Shown one piece after another: positions 43,396 through 53,286 of a DNA stretch of 64,000 nucleotides. The notes beneath the pieces were generated by a model. That model saw only the letters and a list, made by a program, of their open reading frames with translations, had not been told where the DNA came from and searched no databases. Each line of letters begins with the position of its first letter. Positions within the stretch are counted from its first letter, which is position 1. Position numbers and translations under genes: made by a program. The DNA is from Arthrobacter crusticola (GTDB taxonomy: Bacteria > Actinomycetota > Actinomycetes > Actinomycetales > Micrococcaceae), in assembly GCF_004357995.1 (NCBI RefSeq), contig NZ_SMTK01000004.1:310001-374000 (forward strand), given 5' to 3'.

Positions 43396-44328
43396 ATGAC
43401 CAACGAATTTGGGGGAATCGTTGTGCACGCCGCCGCACGGAGCTTCGGCTCGGTGCAGGCCGTCCGGCACATCGATTTCGAGGCCCCACCCGGTGAAGTA
43501 ACCGCCCTGATCGGACCCAACGGCTCCGGCAAGACAACCCTCCTGCTGATCCTCGCATCGCTCCTTGCCGTAGATTCCGGCTCGGTGCGTGTGGGTGGGA
43601 TCGACCCGGTGGCCGACCCGCAGGGGGTGCGCAGGCTCGTCGGCTGGATGCCCGATTCCCTCGGCAGGTGGGACTCCCTCTCGGCGCTCGAGGTGCTCAC
43701 CACCACCGGGGCGCTCTACGGGATGCGTCCGGAGGAACGGACCGCCCGCGCCCATGAACTGCTTGAAACGGTGAGCCTCACCGAGTACACTCGCCAGCCC
43801 GCGCGCGTGCTCTCCCGCGGCCAGCAGCAGCGGCTCAGCCTGGCCCGTGCCCTGATCCATAACCCGCAGGTGCTCCTCCTTGACGAACCGGCATCGGGCC
43901 TCGACCCCGGATCCCGGGTGGATCTGCGGACACTGCTGCGGACCCTTGCCGCGGCAGGCAAGACGGTTGTTGTCTCAAGCCATGTGCTGTCCGAACTCGA
44001 TGAAATTGCCGACCGCGCCGTCTTTATCAGCAGGGGCGAATCGGTCCGCAGCCAGACCCTTGACGAGGCCGGAAACCAGGTGCGGCGCTACAACATCCAG
44101 GCCGAACCGATGAGCGCCCTCGCCGCCGAACTCTCCGGCCACGGGATGCGGTTCGAGGAGCGTGGGGACTCCCGGCGGCTCGAGTACCAGGTGATGCTCG
44201 ACAGCACCCAGCAGGCGGCGTGGCTCCTGCGAACCCTCGTGCTGGCGGACGTGGCCGTCACCGCCTTCGCGCCGGCCGGCGGCGCGCTCGAAGAAACCTA
44301 TATGAGCCTGGATACGGACAGACGATGA
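43396..44328 (+). CDS. ABC transporter ATP-binding protein (ABC-2 exporter)
   Basis: A 310-residue exporter ATPase with Walker A LIGPNGSGKTTLL, an unusual signature LSRGQQQRLSLARAL (Arg in place of the first Gly of LSGGQ), Walker B VLLLDEPASGLDPGSR and SSHVLSELDEIAD. The C-terminal ~90 residues form the extra domain common in ABC-2 systems. It overlaps the permease gene by ATGA. The substrate is unknown. Confidence 0.9.
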   Translation: MTNEFGGIVVHAAARSFGSVQAVRHIDFEAPPGEVTALIGPNGSGKTTLLLILASLLAVDSGSVRVGGIDPVADPQGVRRLVGWMPDSLGRWDSLSALEVLTTTGALYGMRPEERTARAHELLETVSLTEYTRQPARVLSRGQQQRLSLARALIHNPQVLLLDEPASGLDPGSRVDLRTLLRTLAAAGKTVVVSSHVLSELDEIADRAVFISRGESVRSQTLDEAGNQVRRYNIQAEPMSALAAELSGHGMRFEERGDSRRLEYQVMLDSTQQAAWLLRTLVLADVAVTAFAPAGGALEETYMSLDTDRR

Positions 44329-45446
44329 GCGTGAAAATGCAGCAGCCGCCGCAGCTGGCGGACGAACGGACCCTATCCAGCCGGGCCGCCGTCGGGACGG
44401 TGTTTGGCCTTGAGATGCGCCAGCGCCTCCGCGGCCGGGCCTGGTACGTCATGCTCGCCGTGTGGTTCGTGGTGATCGGGGCGGTCTTCCTCCTCGCCAC
44501 CGCCACCATGGGAACCATCACGGGCATTGGGGCGGTGCTCTTCGACCTGGTTGTCGGATTCGTGCTGTTCTTCGGCCTGCTGGTGGCGCCGGGGCTCTCG
44601 GCGAATGCCGTCAACGGTGATCGGGCAGCCGGAACCCTGGCCATCCTGCAGGTCACCCTGTTGACTCCGGGTCAGTTGCTGGCGGGTAAGTGGCTGGCCT
44701 CCTGGGTCGGCTCCCTCGCCTTCCTGCTGCTCAGTGCCCCCTTCATCTTTTGGGCGCTGGCCTTGGGCGGCGTGCCCGCCTCCGAGGCGTTCGTTTCGCT
44801 GGGAATGCTCGCCCTTGAGCTGGGCCTCGTCTGCGCCATCGGCGTCGGCGTTTCCTCAATCGCCAACCGGCCGTTGTTCTCGATCGTCGCCACCTACATG
44901 CTCGTGGCGCTGCTGGCGCTGGGCACGCTCATCACCTTCGGGCTCAGCACGGCGCTCGTGCTGGAGGAAGCCGAGGTGACAACCTCCTACTACAACCACA
45001 CCGAACCGATGCCGGCGGTGGGCCCCGACGGGGAGCTTCCCGCTGTCGACCCCTCCAAGTGCGTCACGGAGACCATCCGTCAGCCTGTGCCGCACACCGA
45101 GCGGATCACCTGGCTGCTGGCGGCGAATCCATTCGTGGTCGTGGCCGACGCCGTTCCCTACGCCCGCAGCGGGTCGGGAGACTTCGCGTACGTGGCCGGC
45201 GGCACCCGTCCACCGGGCGTCATGGAGAGCATCAGCCAGCAGGTCCGGACCCTGCAGGCGGGCCCGGACCTTGAGGTGACCTGCGAGGAATCGCTGGGAG
45301 AGCCGCGCGACGTCGGGCGCGGTTCCCCGATCTGGCCGCTCGGACTGGTGCTCCAGTCCCTGCTGGCCGGTGGCCTGCTCCTCCTTGGATACCGGCGGCT
45401 GAGGACGCCGGCGGGGAGGCTGGCGCAGGGCACCCGGATTGCCTAG
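44325..45446 (+). CDS. ABC-2 type transporter permease
   Basis: A 373-residue membrane protein with about six predicted segments (AWYVMLAVWFVVIGAVFLLA, DLVVGFVLFFGLLVAPGLSA and others). NAVNGDRAAGTLAILQVTLL and LLAGKWLASWVGSLAFLLL are typical of ABC-2 permeases. An extracytoplasmic loop of about 130 residues, with two Cys (KCVTETI and VTCEESL), lies before the last membrane segment. It pairs with the ATPase just upstream. A bidirectional hairpin overlaps its stop codon. Confidence 0.88.
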   Translation: MSVKMQQPPQLADERTLSSRAAVGTVFGLEMRQRLRGRAWYVMLAVWFVVIGAVFLLATATMGTITGIGAVLFDLVVGFVLFFGLLVAPGLSANAVNGDRAAGTLAILQVTLLTPGQLLAGKWLASWVGSLAFLLLSAPFIFWALALGGVPASEAFVSLGMLALELGLVCAIGVGVSSIANRPLFSIVATYMLVALLALGTLITFGLSTALVLEEAEVTTSYYNHTEPMPAVGPDGELPAVDPSKCVTETIRQPVPHTERITWLLAANPFVVVADAVPYARSGSGDFAYVAGGTRPPGVMESISQQVRTLQAGPDLEVTCEESLGEPRDVGRGSPIWPLGLVLQSLLAGGLLLLGYRRLRTPAGRLAQGTRIA

Positions 45447-45489
45447 CCCCGAGCCGTTCCGGCGCCTGCGCGCAGGAACGGCTCGGGGC
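45446..45489. terminator. Bidirectional hairpin between ABC-2 permease and recR
   Basis: A perfect 15-bp inverted repeat (GCCCCGAGCCGTTCC and complement, arms 45446-45460 and 45475-45489) lies between convergent genes. There is no T-run. Confidence 0.7.
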
Positions 45490-45513
45490 AGGGCACCGGT
45501 CCACCGGATCCGG

Positions 45514-46110
45514 CTAGGACATGGAGCGGCGGCCCTCGAAGGCGCGCCCGAGGGTGACTTCGTCCGCGTATTCGAGGTCTCCGCCGACCGGTAGGCCGGA
45601 GGCGAGCCGGGTCACCGGGATGCCGATGGTCTTGAGCATCCGGACCAGGTAGGTCGCCGTCGCCTCCCCCTCGAGGTTGGGGTCGGTGGCGATGATGATT
45701 TCCTTGATCTGCTCGTCCGTCAGCCGGTTGAGGAGCTCCCTGATGCGCAGCTGATCCGGTCCGACTCCAGCGATGGGATTGATGGCGCCGCCGAGCACAT
45801 GGTAGCGGCCGCGGAAGGAGCGGGTGCGCTCCACCGCGATGACGTCCTTGGACTCTTCGACCACGCAGATCATTGAGGGGTCGCGGCGGGTATCCCTGCA
45901 GATTCCGCAGGTCTCCTGCTCGGCGACGTTTCCGCAGATCGCGCAGAACTTCACACGCTCCTTGACGGTGGTGATGGCGTTGACGAGCCGTTTCATGTCG
46001 TCTCCGTCCGCCTCAAGGATGTGGAAGGCGAGCCGCTGGGCGGACTTCGGTCCTACACCGGGGAGGCGACCGAGCTCATCAATAAGCTCTTGAACCGCGC
46101 CTTCGTACAC
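45514..46110 (-). CDS. recR: Recombination mediator RecR
   Basis: A 198-residue RecR, which with RecO/RecF loads RecA at gaps. The helix-hairpin-helix [20 protein letters not shown], the zinc finger [16 protein letters not shown] and the Toprim region ([34 protein letters not shown]) are complete. It lies 80 bases downstream of dnaX in the same direction. The ybaB gene often found between these two genes is absent. Confidence 0.97.
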   Translation of the reverse strand: MYEGAVQELIDELGRLPGVGPKSAQRLAFHILEADGDDMKRLVNAITTVKERVKFCAICGNVAEQETCGICRDTRRDPSMICVVEESKDVIAVERTRSFRGRYHVLGGAINPIAGVGPDQLRIRELLNRLTDEQIKEIIIATDPNLEGEATATYLVRMLKTIGIPVTRLASGLPVGGDLEYADEVTLGRAFEGRRSMS

Positions 46111-46190
46111 GTGACCTTCTTCATTGTTTGATGTTGCGGGTGGGCGAACGATGCATCGGCCCGCCCCGAATCTTCTGGATGCGCCGCCTG

Positions 46191-49100
46191 TTACTGGGCG
46201 TCGATTCTACGCTCCTCGACGAGCCGGCCGTTCAGGATCCGTTCGATCGCCGACCGCCCGACGAGACCGGTTTCTTCGATCGTCTCATCGTCGGCGCTGG
46301 GAACGTCTTCGACGTACCTCAAGTCTACGGTTCCGGACTCGGCCGCGGCCTCCTCGGCCCGCTTTCGGGCCGCTTCGTCGAGCAGCCGCTGGTAGCGGCT
46401 GATGGGTTTGGACGACGTTTCGGTTGCCGGGGTGGGAGCGTTTTGGGATGCACCCGCAGCGGCGGCCGGTGACTGCGGCTGGGCAGGGGTTTGTGGCTGG
46501 GCCGGTGCGTGGGGCCGGGCCGATGCCTGCGATGGTGCTTGCGGCAAGCCATGGTCCGACCCAGCAAATGAGGTCGCTGTCGTAGCCGAGGGCGGTCCCT
46601 GGTGGCCCTGTGCCTGGGGCGGTACCTGAACCTGAGCATGAACCTGCGGAACAACCTGTGCCTGCGGCCCTGCCGGTGCACGACGGGCTGCGGCTGATTC
46701 CTGGGACGGCGACGGCGACGGCGAGGCGGGAGCATCGGGAGCGCCGTAGTGTCCGGGACCCGGGTCATACGCATCCTCGGGAGGCTCGATCAGGGCCCAT
46801 GAGTCGTCGTCGGGATCCGGATTCTGCCAGGACGGAGGCGGCTCCGGACTCGAAGACGAGGGCCTGCTGTCATCCCGTGCAGGCTGGGGTGCAGAAGGAC
46901 CGCTGGCCTGGTTGCCCCGCGGTCCTGCACCCGGCGCTGCTCCCGGGCCTAGGCCCGATCCTCCCTGGCTTGGCGACGGCACGGTGCGGCTGCCGGTTGA
47001 TCCCACGCGGTCACCGGTGGGAACCGCGGGGGTTCCCACCGAAGGACCTGTTTCCCGGGAAGTCATATCGCCGGTTCGAGGGGAACCGTGTGCGGGTGAA
47101 CTAGGAGCGGGTGACCCGGGCGTGGGTGAGTCCGGCATGCGCGAACCGGGCATGCGTGAGTCCGGCATGCGCGAACCGTGCGCGGGTGAGTCCGGCATGC
47201 GCGAATCCGGCGCGGCCGATCCTGGCGCGGGTGATTCCGGTGCGGGTGGGCCCTGCTTAGGCGAGCCCTGCGTAGGTGAATCAGGCATGCGTGGACCGGG
47301 CGCAGGTGGGCCCGGTGTGCGTGACCCCGGCGCGGCTGAGTCCGATCGTCGAGGGCCGGGGCCGGCTGCACCACTCGCGGGGCCGGCGGAGTTGCCCACC
47401 GAACTCATCCGCTCGGGTGGCTGCTGAGTGCGCGGAGAGCCTTCGGGCGGGCTGGGTACGGCGGGGGCGGGCGATAGGGCTGCCGGACCAGGAGCATTGC
47501 CCATTGGTGCGCCTTGCGCGCGCGACTGCGCAGGAGGCTGTGCCTCGGGGCGGTTGGGCGCGGCCGCAGGGCCGGTCGGCGACGCTACGGGCGCGCCCGA
47601 ACGATGGGGGAGGGGTGCTGCGGCCGAGGGCGACCCAACCCCGGGGTTCGACCCGGGATTTGGTTGGGGGTCGGGAGCGCCCTTAGCCGGCGTTGGCCGG
47701 CTGGCCGGTACTTTTGGGTCCGACTCACCCCGGCCCGGACCGTCGAGAATGGCCTCGATCATGCAGTCGAGCCCCAAGACCTTCTGGATGGCCTGACGTA
47801 CGTTGTCCATATGCGGTCCGCGTTGGAAGGCTATCGCGTTGCCTGGAGTGGTGAAGGCGAGGATGAGCTTATTGCCCTCCATCGACCGCGGCTTCGCATC
47901 AACATTCACGTTGAGCCAGGTGATCCGCTTGATCTTCGCGAGTTCGTCCATGATTTCCGGCCAGGCGCGACGGACCATCTCAATCTGACCTGAACCACCC
48001 GGGGCGGCAGGTGCCTCGGCCGGGGCACCCTGGGCTGGCCGCTCCGGAGCGCCAGGAGAAGTCCCGGTGCCCGGTTCGACGGTGGGGGCTGGGCTGTGTG
48101 CGGCGGGGTCTCCAGCGGAGCGGTCCGCCAGTGTGGAACCTGCATTGGCGCGGTCAGCGGAGGGTGCGGCCGCGGCGGACGCAGCTGCGGCGGGGGCTGC
48201 CTGCGCATGCGGTTCGCTTCCCCAGCTGTTGCCCCAGTCGGCCGACGCGGGGGCCGGTGCGGGCGCCGGCGCGGCAGGGACTGCGCCGGGAGGCGTCGTG
48301 ACGGACGCGGCGTCATCGTCCTGGCCGCGCCGTGGTTCGGGCGCCGGACCGCCCGGCGCTGCAGCGCCGCCGGTTGCCGCAGGCGACGTCGCGTCCGGTG
48401 TTGGGGTGGCCGCTGCCGCAGTATCGGCATTCCGGCTCGCCGAAGGACTCTCGCCCGCCGTCGTCCTGCCTGATGCCGGCGTGCCCGGCGTTGCTGTCTC
48501 CGATGCGTGGGGCGCACCGGCTGTCGGGCGGGTGGTGCCCCCGGTTGGAACCGACGGCGAGCCGGCGGGAACCGGTGCGGCGCCCTGCATTCCATCGGCG
48601 GCGGGCACAGCGGGACGGCCCGAGCCCTGACCCGCTGCACGCACCGGCTGGGCTGCCGTCGCCGGCGCCGGGTCGGTGCCTGCGTAGGCGAGCCGGCGCT
48701 CGATCCGGTCGACCCGCGCAAGGGTTCCGCGGACAGACTCGTCCGCGGCGGGCAGCAGGATCCGCGCGCACAGCAGCTCGAGGTGCAGCCGCGGTGACGT
48801 CGCTCCGGTCATCTCGGTGAGCGCGGTGTTGGTGATGTCGGCGGCACGGGACAATTCTCCGGCGCCAAGCTGGTTCGCCTGCGTCCGCATGCGGTGCAGC
48901 TGGTCCTCCGGGATGCCCCGCAGTACGGAAGCCGCCCCCTCGGGGACGGCGTTGATGACGATCAGGTCGCGGAAGCGCTCGAGGAGGTCCTCAACAAACC
49001 GCCGCGGATCGTGCCCGGTCTGGATCACCCGGTCCACTGCGGTGAAGACGGTCGCGGCGTCTCCGGCAGCGACGGCGTCGACGACGTCGTCTAGCAGGGT

Positions 49101-49844
49101 CGCGTGGGTGTAGCCGAGTAGGGAGACGGCCAGTTCATAGTCAACGCCGGACTCGCCCGCACCTGCCATCAGCTGGTCGAGCACGGAGAGGGAATCGCGC
49201 ACGGATCCGCCGCCGGCCCGCACCACCAGGGAGAGCACGCCCGGAGCAACCGGAACGTTCTCCTGCCGGCACAGCAGCTCTAGGTAGGCCATCAGCGGTT
49301 CCTGCGGCACCAGCCGGAAGGGGTAGTGGTGGGTCCGCGAGCGGATCGTCCCGATCACCTTGTCCGGCTCGGTTGTCGCGAAGATGAAGAGGATGTGCTC
49401 CGGTGGCTCTTCGACGATCTTGAGGAGCGCATTGAAGCCGGCCGAGGTCACCATGTGGGCCTCGTCGATGATGAAGATCTTGTAGCGGTCGCGCACCGGA
49501 GCGAAGGTGGCGCGCTCGCGGAGGTCGCGGGCGTCGTCGACGCCGCCGTGGCTCGCGGCGTCGATCTCGATGACATCGAGGCTGCCGGAGCCGTTGCGGG
49601 CCAGCTCGACGCAGCTGTCGCACACACCGCACGGCGTCGGCGTCGGGCCTTGGGCGCAGTTCAGGCAGCGGGCGAGGATGCGTGCCGAGGTGGTCTTGCC
49701 GCAGCCGCGGGGCCCGGAGAACAGGTAAGCGTGATTGACCCGGCCCTTTTCGATGGCGGCCATCAGCGGGTCGGTGACGTGCTCCTGGCCGATCACGTCC
49801 GCGAAGGTCTCGGGGCGGTACCGACGGTAAAGGGCTGTACTCAC
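46191..49844 (-). CDS. dnaX: DNA polymerase III subunit gamma/tau, very long C-terminus
   Basis: A 1217-residue DnaX, nearly twice the enterobacterial length. The clamp-loader ATPase core has Walker [10 protein letters not shown] (44-52), a zinc-binding [19 protein letters not shown] and Walker [10 protein letters not shown]; domain III follows to about 390. Then come about 250 residues of Ala/Pro-rich linker, a conserved-looking segment near 630-710 ([38 protein letters not shown]) and a second disordered stretch holding a pentapeptide repeat array (about 835-920). The end [20 protein letters not shown], then [14 protein letters not shown], is typical of actinobacterial tau. The GTG at 49844 is the start. 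Confidence 0.95.
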   Translation of the reverse strand: MSTALYRRYRPETFADVIGQEHVTDPLMAAIEKGRVNHAYLFSGPRGCGKTTSARILARCLNCAQGPTPTPCGVCDSCVELARNGSGSLDVIEIDAASHGGVDDARDLRERATFAPVRDRYKIFIIDEAHMVTSAGFNALLKIVEEPPEHILFIFATTEPDKVIGTIRSRTHHYPFRLVPQEPLMAYLELLCRQENVPVAPGVLSLVVRAGGGSVRDSLSVLDQLMAGAGESGVDYELAVSLLGYTHATLLDDVVDAVAAGDAATVFTAVDRVIQTGHDPRRFVEDLLERFRDLIVINAVPEGAASVLRGIPEDQLHRMRTQANQLGAGELSRAADITNTALTEMTGATSPRLHLELLCARILLPAADESVRGTLARVDRIERRLAYAGTDPAPATAAQPVRAAGQGSGRPAVPAADGMQGAAPVPAGSPSVPTGGTTRPTAGAPHASETATPGTPASGRTTAGESPSASRNADTAAAATPTPDATSPAATGGAAAPGGPAPEPRRGQDDDAASVTTPPGAVPAAPAPAPAPASADWGNSWGSEPHAQAAPAAAASAAAAPSADRANAGSTLADRSAGDPAAHSPAPTVEPGTGTSPGAPERPAQGAPAEAPAAPGGSGQIEMVRRAWPEIMDELAKIKRITWLNVNVDAKPRSMEGNKLILAFTTPGNAIAFQRGPHMDNVRQAIQKVLGLDCMIEAILDGPGRGESDPKVPASRPTPAKGAPDPQPNPGSNPGVGSPSAAAPLPHRSGAPVASPTGPAAAPNRPEAQPPAQSRAQGAPMGNAPGPAALSPAPAVPSPPEGSPRTQQPPERMSSVGNSAGPASGAAGPGPRRSDSAAPGSRTPGPPAPGPRMPDSPTQGSPKQGPPAPESPAPGSAAPDSRMPDSPAHGSRMPDSRMPGSRMPDSPTPGSPAPSSPAHGSPRTGDMTSRETGPSVGTPAVPTGDRVGSTGSRTVPSPSQGGSGLGPGAAPGAGPRGNQASGPSAPQPARDDSRPSSSSPEPPPSWQNPDPDDDSWALIEPPEDAYDPGPGHYGAPDAPASPSPSPSQESAAARRAPAGPQAQVVPQVHAQVQVPPQAQGHQGPPSATTATSFAGSDHGLPQAPSQASARPHAPAQPQTPAQPQSPAAAAGASQNAPTPATETSSKPISRYQRLLDEAARKRAEEAAAESGTVDLRYVEDVPSADDETIEETGLVGRSAIERILNGRLVEERRIDAQ
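47083..47340 (-). repeat. 15-bp tandem repeat array coding for a pentapeptide array in DnaX
   Basis: About 17 imperfect 15-bp units encode pentapeptides such as [20 protein letters not shown] and PGSPA within the tau linker. Units with the [10 protein letters not shown] type are nearly identical at DNA level (GGCATGCGCGAATCC-like on the plus strand), which indicates recent slippage or unequal exchange. Confidence 0.85.
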
Positions 49845-49853
49845 AGATGAACC

Positions 49854-50786
49854 TTATCGGTTGCGGGTGACGGAACGCATTCCGGTGGGGGAGAAGAGGG
49901 AAGGCTCCACGATCCACGGATCGCGGGGGAGCAGGTCCGGATCAAATACTTCAAGGACGGCACTCAACGGACCGGCCGGCAGGTCCATCGATTTCAGGAT
50001 GATGGCGCGGACGGCCTCCACGGGCAGGCCCTCCGCGCCGAGGGCTTCGAGGGTCACCGATCCATCCCGCTTGGCCAGCCTGCGCCCGTCCTTGCCCAGT
50101 GCCAGCGGCACGTGCGCGTAGAGCGGGGCCGGGACTCCGAGCAGGCCCGCGAGGTACGCCTGGCGCGGGGCCGAGCTGAGAAGGTCTCCGCCGCGCACCA
50201 CCTGGTCGATTCCCTGCGCGGCGTCGTCGACGACGACCGCGAGGTTGTAGGCGGGCACGCCGTCATTGCGCCGGACCACGAAGTCATCGACGGGACCGGT
50301 GTACTCGCCGTGCAGCCGGTCCTGAATGGTGAGGGCCTCGACGCCGGCGCGCAGCCGGAGCGCGGGCGGCCGCTCGCGGCGGCGGAGCTCGCGCTGGGAT
50401 TCGGTGAGGTTCCGGCAGGTTCCGGGGTAGACACCGGGTAGCGCGTGGGGAGCGGTGGCGGCCTCCGCGATGTCGCGGCGGGTGCAGAAGCACTCATACA
50501 GCAGGCCCGCCTCCACCAGGGACGCGATGCTCGCCTCGTAGCGCGGCAGGTGCTCGCTCTGGCGGATGGGCGGTAAGTCCCAGTCCAGGCCCAGGTCTGA
50601 CAGTTCCCTGATCTGGGCTTCCTCGGCGCCGGCGCGGGCGGTGTCGAGATCCTCGATGCGGAGCAGGAATTGGCGTCCTGTGGACCGGGCGAACAGCCAG
50701 GCGAGGATTGCCGTGCGGAGGTTGCCGAGGTGCAGCTCGCCGGAAGGGCTTGGCGCAAAGCGCCCTGCCCCTGAGATCGTCTCCAT
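49854..50786 (-). CDS. gluQ: Glutamyl-Q tRNA(Asp) synthetase
   Basis: A 310-residue GluRS paralogue lacking the anticodon-binding domain. It activates glutamate and attaches it to queuosine in tRNA-Asp. [20 protein letters not shown] carries the HIGH-like HLGN, RIEDLD follows, the zinc ligands are CFC and YPGTC, and [12 protein letters not shown] is the KMSKS-like loop. It ends 10 bases before the dnaX start. Queuosine supply fits with tgt at the end of this window. Confidence 0.93.
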   Translation of the reverse strand: METISGAGRFAPSPSGELHLGNLRTAILAWLFARSTGRQFLLRIEDLDTARAGAEEAQIRELSDLGLDWDLPPIRQSEHLPRYEASIASLVEAGLLYECFCTRRDIAEAATAPHALPGVYPGTCRNLTESQRELRRRERPPALRLRAGVEALTIQDRLHGEYTGPVDDFVVRRNDGVPAYNLAVVVDDAAQGIDQVVRGGDLLSSAPRQAYLAGLLGVPAPLYAHVPLALGKDGRRLAKRDGSVTLEALGAEGLPVEAVRAIILKSMDLPAGPLSAVLEVFDPDLLPRDPWIVEPSLFSPTGMRSVTRNR

Positions 50787-50820
50787 GGTTCAGCTCCCTC
50801 GCCGCATTCCCTGCCAAGGG

Positions 50821-50839
50821 GTCGGCCTATCCGGCCGAC
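50821..50839. terminator. Small hairpin downstream of the SRP RNA
   Basis: A 7-bp perfect stem (GTCGGCC / GGCCGAC) with a 5-base loop lies between the 3' end of the SRP RNA gene and gluQ on the minus strand. It is a candidate end signal for the RNA. Confidence 0.5.
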
Positions 50840-50852
50840 GGTTAAAGTAAAG

Positions 50853-50940
50853 ACCCCCCATGCACCTGCCAGAGCCCGCTTACCCTTGCTACCTTCCGGT
50901 CCTGGGGGAGTTCACAGGATGACACCACATGAGGGGCCGG
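50853..50940 (-). ncRNA. ffs: Signal recognition particle RNA (4.5S type)
   Basis: On the minus strand the conserved SRP apical hairpin is clear: CTCCCCCAGGACCGGAAGGT followed by AGCAAGGGTAAGCGGG. It is flanked by TCATCCTGTGAA and GGCTCTGGCAGGTGCATG. The outer arms CCCCTCATG and CATGGGGG pair to close a single long hairpin. The RNA works with Ffh in targeting membrane proteins. Ends are approximate. Confidence 0.93.
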
Positions 50941-51073
50941 GAAATAGTCTACAGGAACTTGGGGACTGCTCCTGAGCGCCCTGCTGGCGGTGCGTTGTGC
51001 CTCGATCCGGGCTTCCGATGGGCAACGGCGGCGTCAAGATGGCCGCGCGTACTTACCTTTCCCGCGGGTGGCA

Positions 51074-51200
51074 AGCCTATAAGGGCGGCGGGTGCTCAGG
51101 GCGGTGGCGGACGCCGGGCCGGCCGGTGTCCCTACGCTCCCGGAGGGTGAGAAGCCTAGAAGGGCGGCGGGTGCTCAGGCAGTGGCGGACGCCAGGCCGG
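51074..51200. repeat. Direct repeat of about 48 bp, second copy in the HNH gene 3' end
   Basis: Two copies begin at 51074 and 51153 and share AGCCTA, AAGGGCGGCGGGTGCTCAGG and GTGGCGGACGCC. Copy two overlaps the last codons of the DUF222-HNH gene; copy one lies beyond its stop, so the gene's 3' end has been duplicated. The surrounding 50946-51155 interval shows no other gene. Confidence 0.75.
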
Positions 51201-52613
51201 ACCGGGCGTTCGACCCGACCCCTGCCCTGATGCCCCCGCTGATGCCCACGACTGTCCGGTATCAGACGGCATCGCGGCAGGAGGATCCTCCGGTCTCGTC
51301 GAGTAATTTCTCCCGGTTGGCGACGTCCAGGCGAGCACCCCTCCCGGATGCTGCCGCACCGACCAGCCGGCCTCGTGTTTCATGCGGTGGTGCTTGGGGC
51401 AGAGGCAGGCGAGGTTCCCCGGCCCGGTGCTTCCGCCGTCTTCCCAGGGGATCGTGTGGTCGAGGTCCGCCGTGGCCGCTGACCGGTTACATCCCGGATA
51501 CCTGCAGGTCTTGTCGCGGACGCGCAGATAGGTTTTCAGGTCAGTCGGTACCCGATAGCGGCGTCGACCGACGTCGAGCACCGCCGAATCCACCGGATCG
51601 GTGAGCAGCCGCAGCAGGGAAGGTGCATTCGCCGCGAGCTTCCGGGCGACACTTGCCGGGATCGGGCCGTACCCCTCGAGGTCACCGGGCATTCCGCTCT
51701 CTCGCAGCAGGGACAGCACCGGAACGGTCACGAGCACCTGGGGCCGAATGCCACTTAGAATCCCGTTTTCCTGCAGGGAGGGGTTGTCCTGGATCACCAG
51801 GCCTGCCAGCGCATCCGCACGCAGCTGGGCCAAGGTCCGCGCCTCGTTCGGCCCCTGTGCGGCGCGAGCGGCACGGGTCAGCCGGTCGAACATGGCGACG
51901 GCGTTTTCGGCGCCCAGGAACGCACCAAGGTAGGCCATGCCGTCCGGAGCCGGTTCCAGCCAGACGGCCCGGTCGGCCTCGGCCTTGGTACGTCGCTCGG
52001 CGGCTGCCTTGGGGCACATTGTCTCCCTCAGCCGCCGGGCCCGGACCGCGAGCTGCGGACGGGTCAGGTCCGGGGCCACCTTCAGCAGGGATTCCTCATA
52101 CCCGGCCCGCTCTTCAGCAGGAATGCCAGTGCTTTCCCGGATGATCACCTGCGCGTGCTGGTAGGTGATCATCCCTGAATCCAGCGCCTCGAGTGACGGT
52201 GGGAAGTCTTCGACCAGGGCGGTCGATTCATTGAGAAGGAAACCGGCAGTACCCTCAGGAATGTTGAGGACACACGCGGTCTCGCTGACCGCGTTCATGG
52301 ACGCCAGGCGGTGCTCGACCCCGGAGCGTGCGCGTTCGGTCATCGAAGTGCCGACGCGGTGAACAATCCGGGCCTTCAGGGCGGAAAGCCATCTCTCCAA
52401 CCGCGCAACCTTCTCAAGGGTGTCTACAGACTCACCGGCATTCAGCTCGGCGATGGCGGCAGGGTCAAGAGTCGTAAGCTCGTGCGCGAGCCATAGCGGC
52501 TCGTTTTCAAGGTACGAGAACAAGCCACCCTCGAGGGCCGAACTGGGCTCCGTCCACCCGGGATCGAAGGCTTCGTCGGCCTTGGTTTCCGGTGCTGGCT
52601 GGACCATGCCCAT
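51156..52613 (-). CDS. DUF222 / HNH endonuclease domain protein
   Basis: A 485-residue protein of the DUF222-HNH family that occurs in many copies in Arthrobacter and mycobacteria. The DUF222 region spans about 50-330. The HNH motif is CRYPGCNRSAATADLDHTIP followed by NLACLCPKHHRMKHEAGW, with two CxxC-type pairs for zinc. The C-terminus after about 445 is Pro/Ser-rich and ends within a direct repeat. GGGAGGTGAT precedes the ATG. A nuclease activity is likely, but the cellular role of the family is unclear. Confidence 0.88.
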   Translation of the reverse strand: MGMVQPAPETKADEAFDPGWTEPSSALEGGLFSYLENEPLWLAHELTTLDPAAIAELNAGESVDTLEKVARLERWLSALKARIVHRVGTSMTERARSGVEHRLASMNAVSETACVLNIPEGTAGFLLNESTALVEDFPPSLEALDSGMITYQHAQVIIRESTGIPAEERAGYEESLLKVAPDLTRPQLAVRARRLRETMCPKAAAERRTKAEADRAVWLEPAPDGMAYLGAFLGAENAVAMFDRLTRAARAAQGPNEARTLAQLRADALAGLVIQDNPSLQENGILSGIRPQVLVTVPVLSLLRESGMPGDLEGYGPIPASVARKLAANAPSLLRLLTDPVDSAVLDVGRRRYRVPTDLKTYLRVRDKTCRYPGCNRSAATADLDHTIPWEDGGSTGPGNLACLCPKHHRMKHEAGWSVRQHPGGVLAWTSPTGRNYSTRPEDPPAAMPSDTGQSWASAGASGQGSGRTPGPAWRPPLPEHPPPF

Positions 52614-52703
52614 AGTCCATCACCTCCCTCTGACAAAACAGGCGGAGGGCGCCGATTCGGAACCTGACCCATGTTTAGGTATTCTGGTATCTGCTCCAAA
52701 TTA

Positions 52704-52788
52704 GGAGGATTCGCCTAGCGGCCTATGGCGCACGCCTGGAACGCGTGTTGGGTTAACGCCCTCGGGGGTTCAAATCCCCCATCCTCCG
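52704..52788 (+). tRNA. tRNA-Ser (anticodon GGA)
   Basis: The 85-base sequence folds as a class II tRNA. The acceptor stem GGAGGAT pairs with ATCCTCC, the anticodon stem is CACGC/GCGTG with loop CTGGAAC (anticodon GGA), a long variable arm TTGGGTTAACGCC follows, and the T-arm is GGGGGTTCAAATCCCCC. The discriminator is G; CCA is not encoded. A terminator follows. Confidence 0.96.
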
Positions 52789-52797
52789 CAGAAAATA

Positions 52798-52828
52798 AGC
52801 CCCGGTCTTCAATGGCCGGGGCTTTTTT
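52798..52828 (+). terminator. Intrinsic terminator of tRNA-Ser
   Basis: An 8-bp stem AGCCCCGG (52798-52805) with CCGGGGCT (52816-52823) is followed by TTTTTT. Confidence 0.92.
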
Positions 52829-52894
52829 CATGCCTTCACGGCGGACAGGTTCCTAGGAGTCGGAGCCGGAACTCGGGGAGGCCGGGCGCCTGGA

Positions 52895-53286
52895 GCCTCC
52901 GTCACGCCGTTCGCGGGCTCGATCCGGCTGCCCGTGCCCGCGCGCTCCGGGATGGAGTCATCGGTCCGGCATCCGCCTCGGTCCGACGCCTCTGTCTCGC
53001 CGTTCGGGGGGCTGAATGCGGCTGCCCGTGCCCGCTCGCTCCAGGCTGGCGTCATCGGTCCGACGCCTCCGTCACGCGGTTCGTCGGCTGGATCCGGCCG
53101 CCCGTACCCGCGCGATCCGACGGCGGGCGTCATCGGTCCGACGCCTCTGTCTCGCCGTTCGGGGGGCTGAATGCGGCTGCCCGTGCCCGCTCGCTCCAGG
53201 CTGGCGTCATCGGTCCGACGCCTCCGTCACGCGGTTCGTCGGCTGGATCCGGCTGCCCGTACCCGCGCGATCCGACGGCGGGCGGC
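52895..53286. repeat. GC-rich tandem array of alternating 77- and 78-bp units
   Basis: Two related unit types alternate: A units at 52987-53063 and 53142-53218, B units at 53064-53141 and from 53219, and a degenerate B-like unit from 52895. A and B copies are near-identical to their own kind. All share GTCATCGGTCCGACGCCTC at the junctions. The last B unit contains the 3' end and stop codon of the DUF2236 gene, so the B units look like copies of that gene end. No credible gene lies in 52829-53226. Confidence 0.85.

Noticed and set aside
52704-52788. tRNA-Ser as integration site of a mobile element
   Set aside because: No integrase, no repeated tRNA 3' end and no foreign-looking genes follow in the window.
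52895-53286. CRISPR array
   Set aside because: Units are 77-78 bp, contiguous, without unique spacers, and no cas genes are near.
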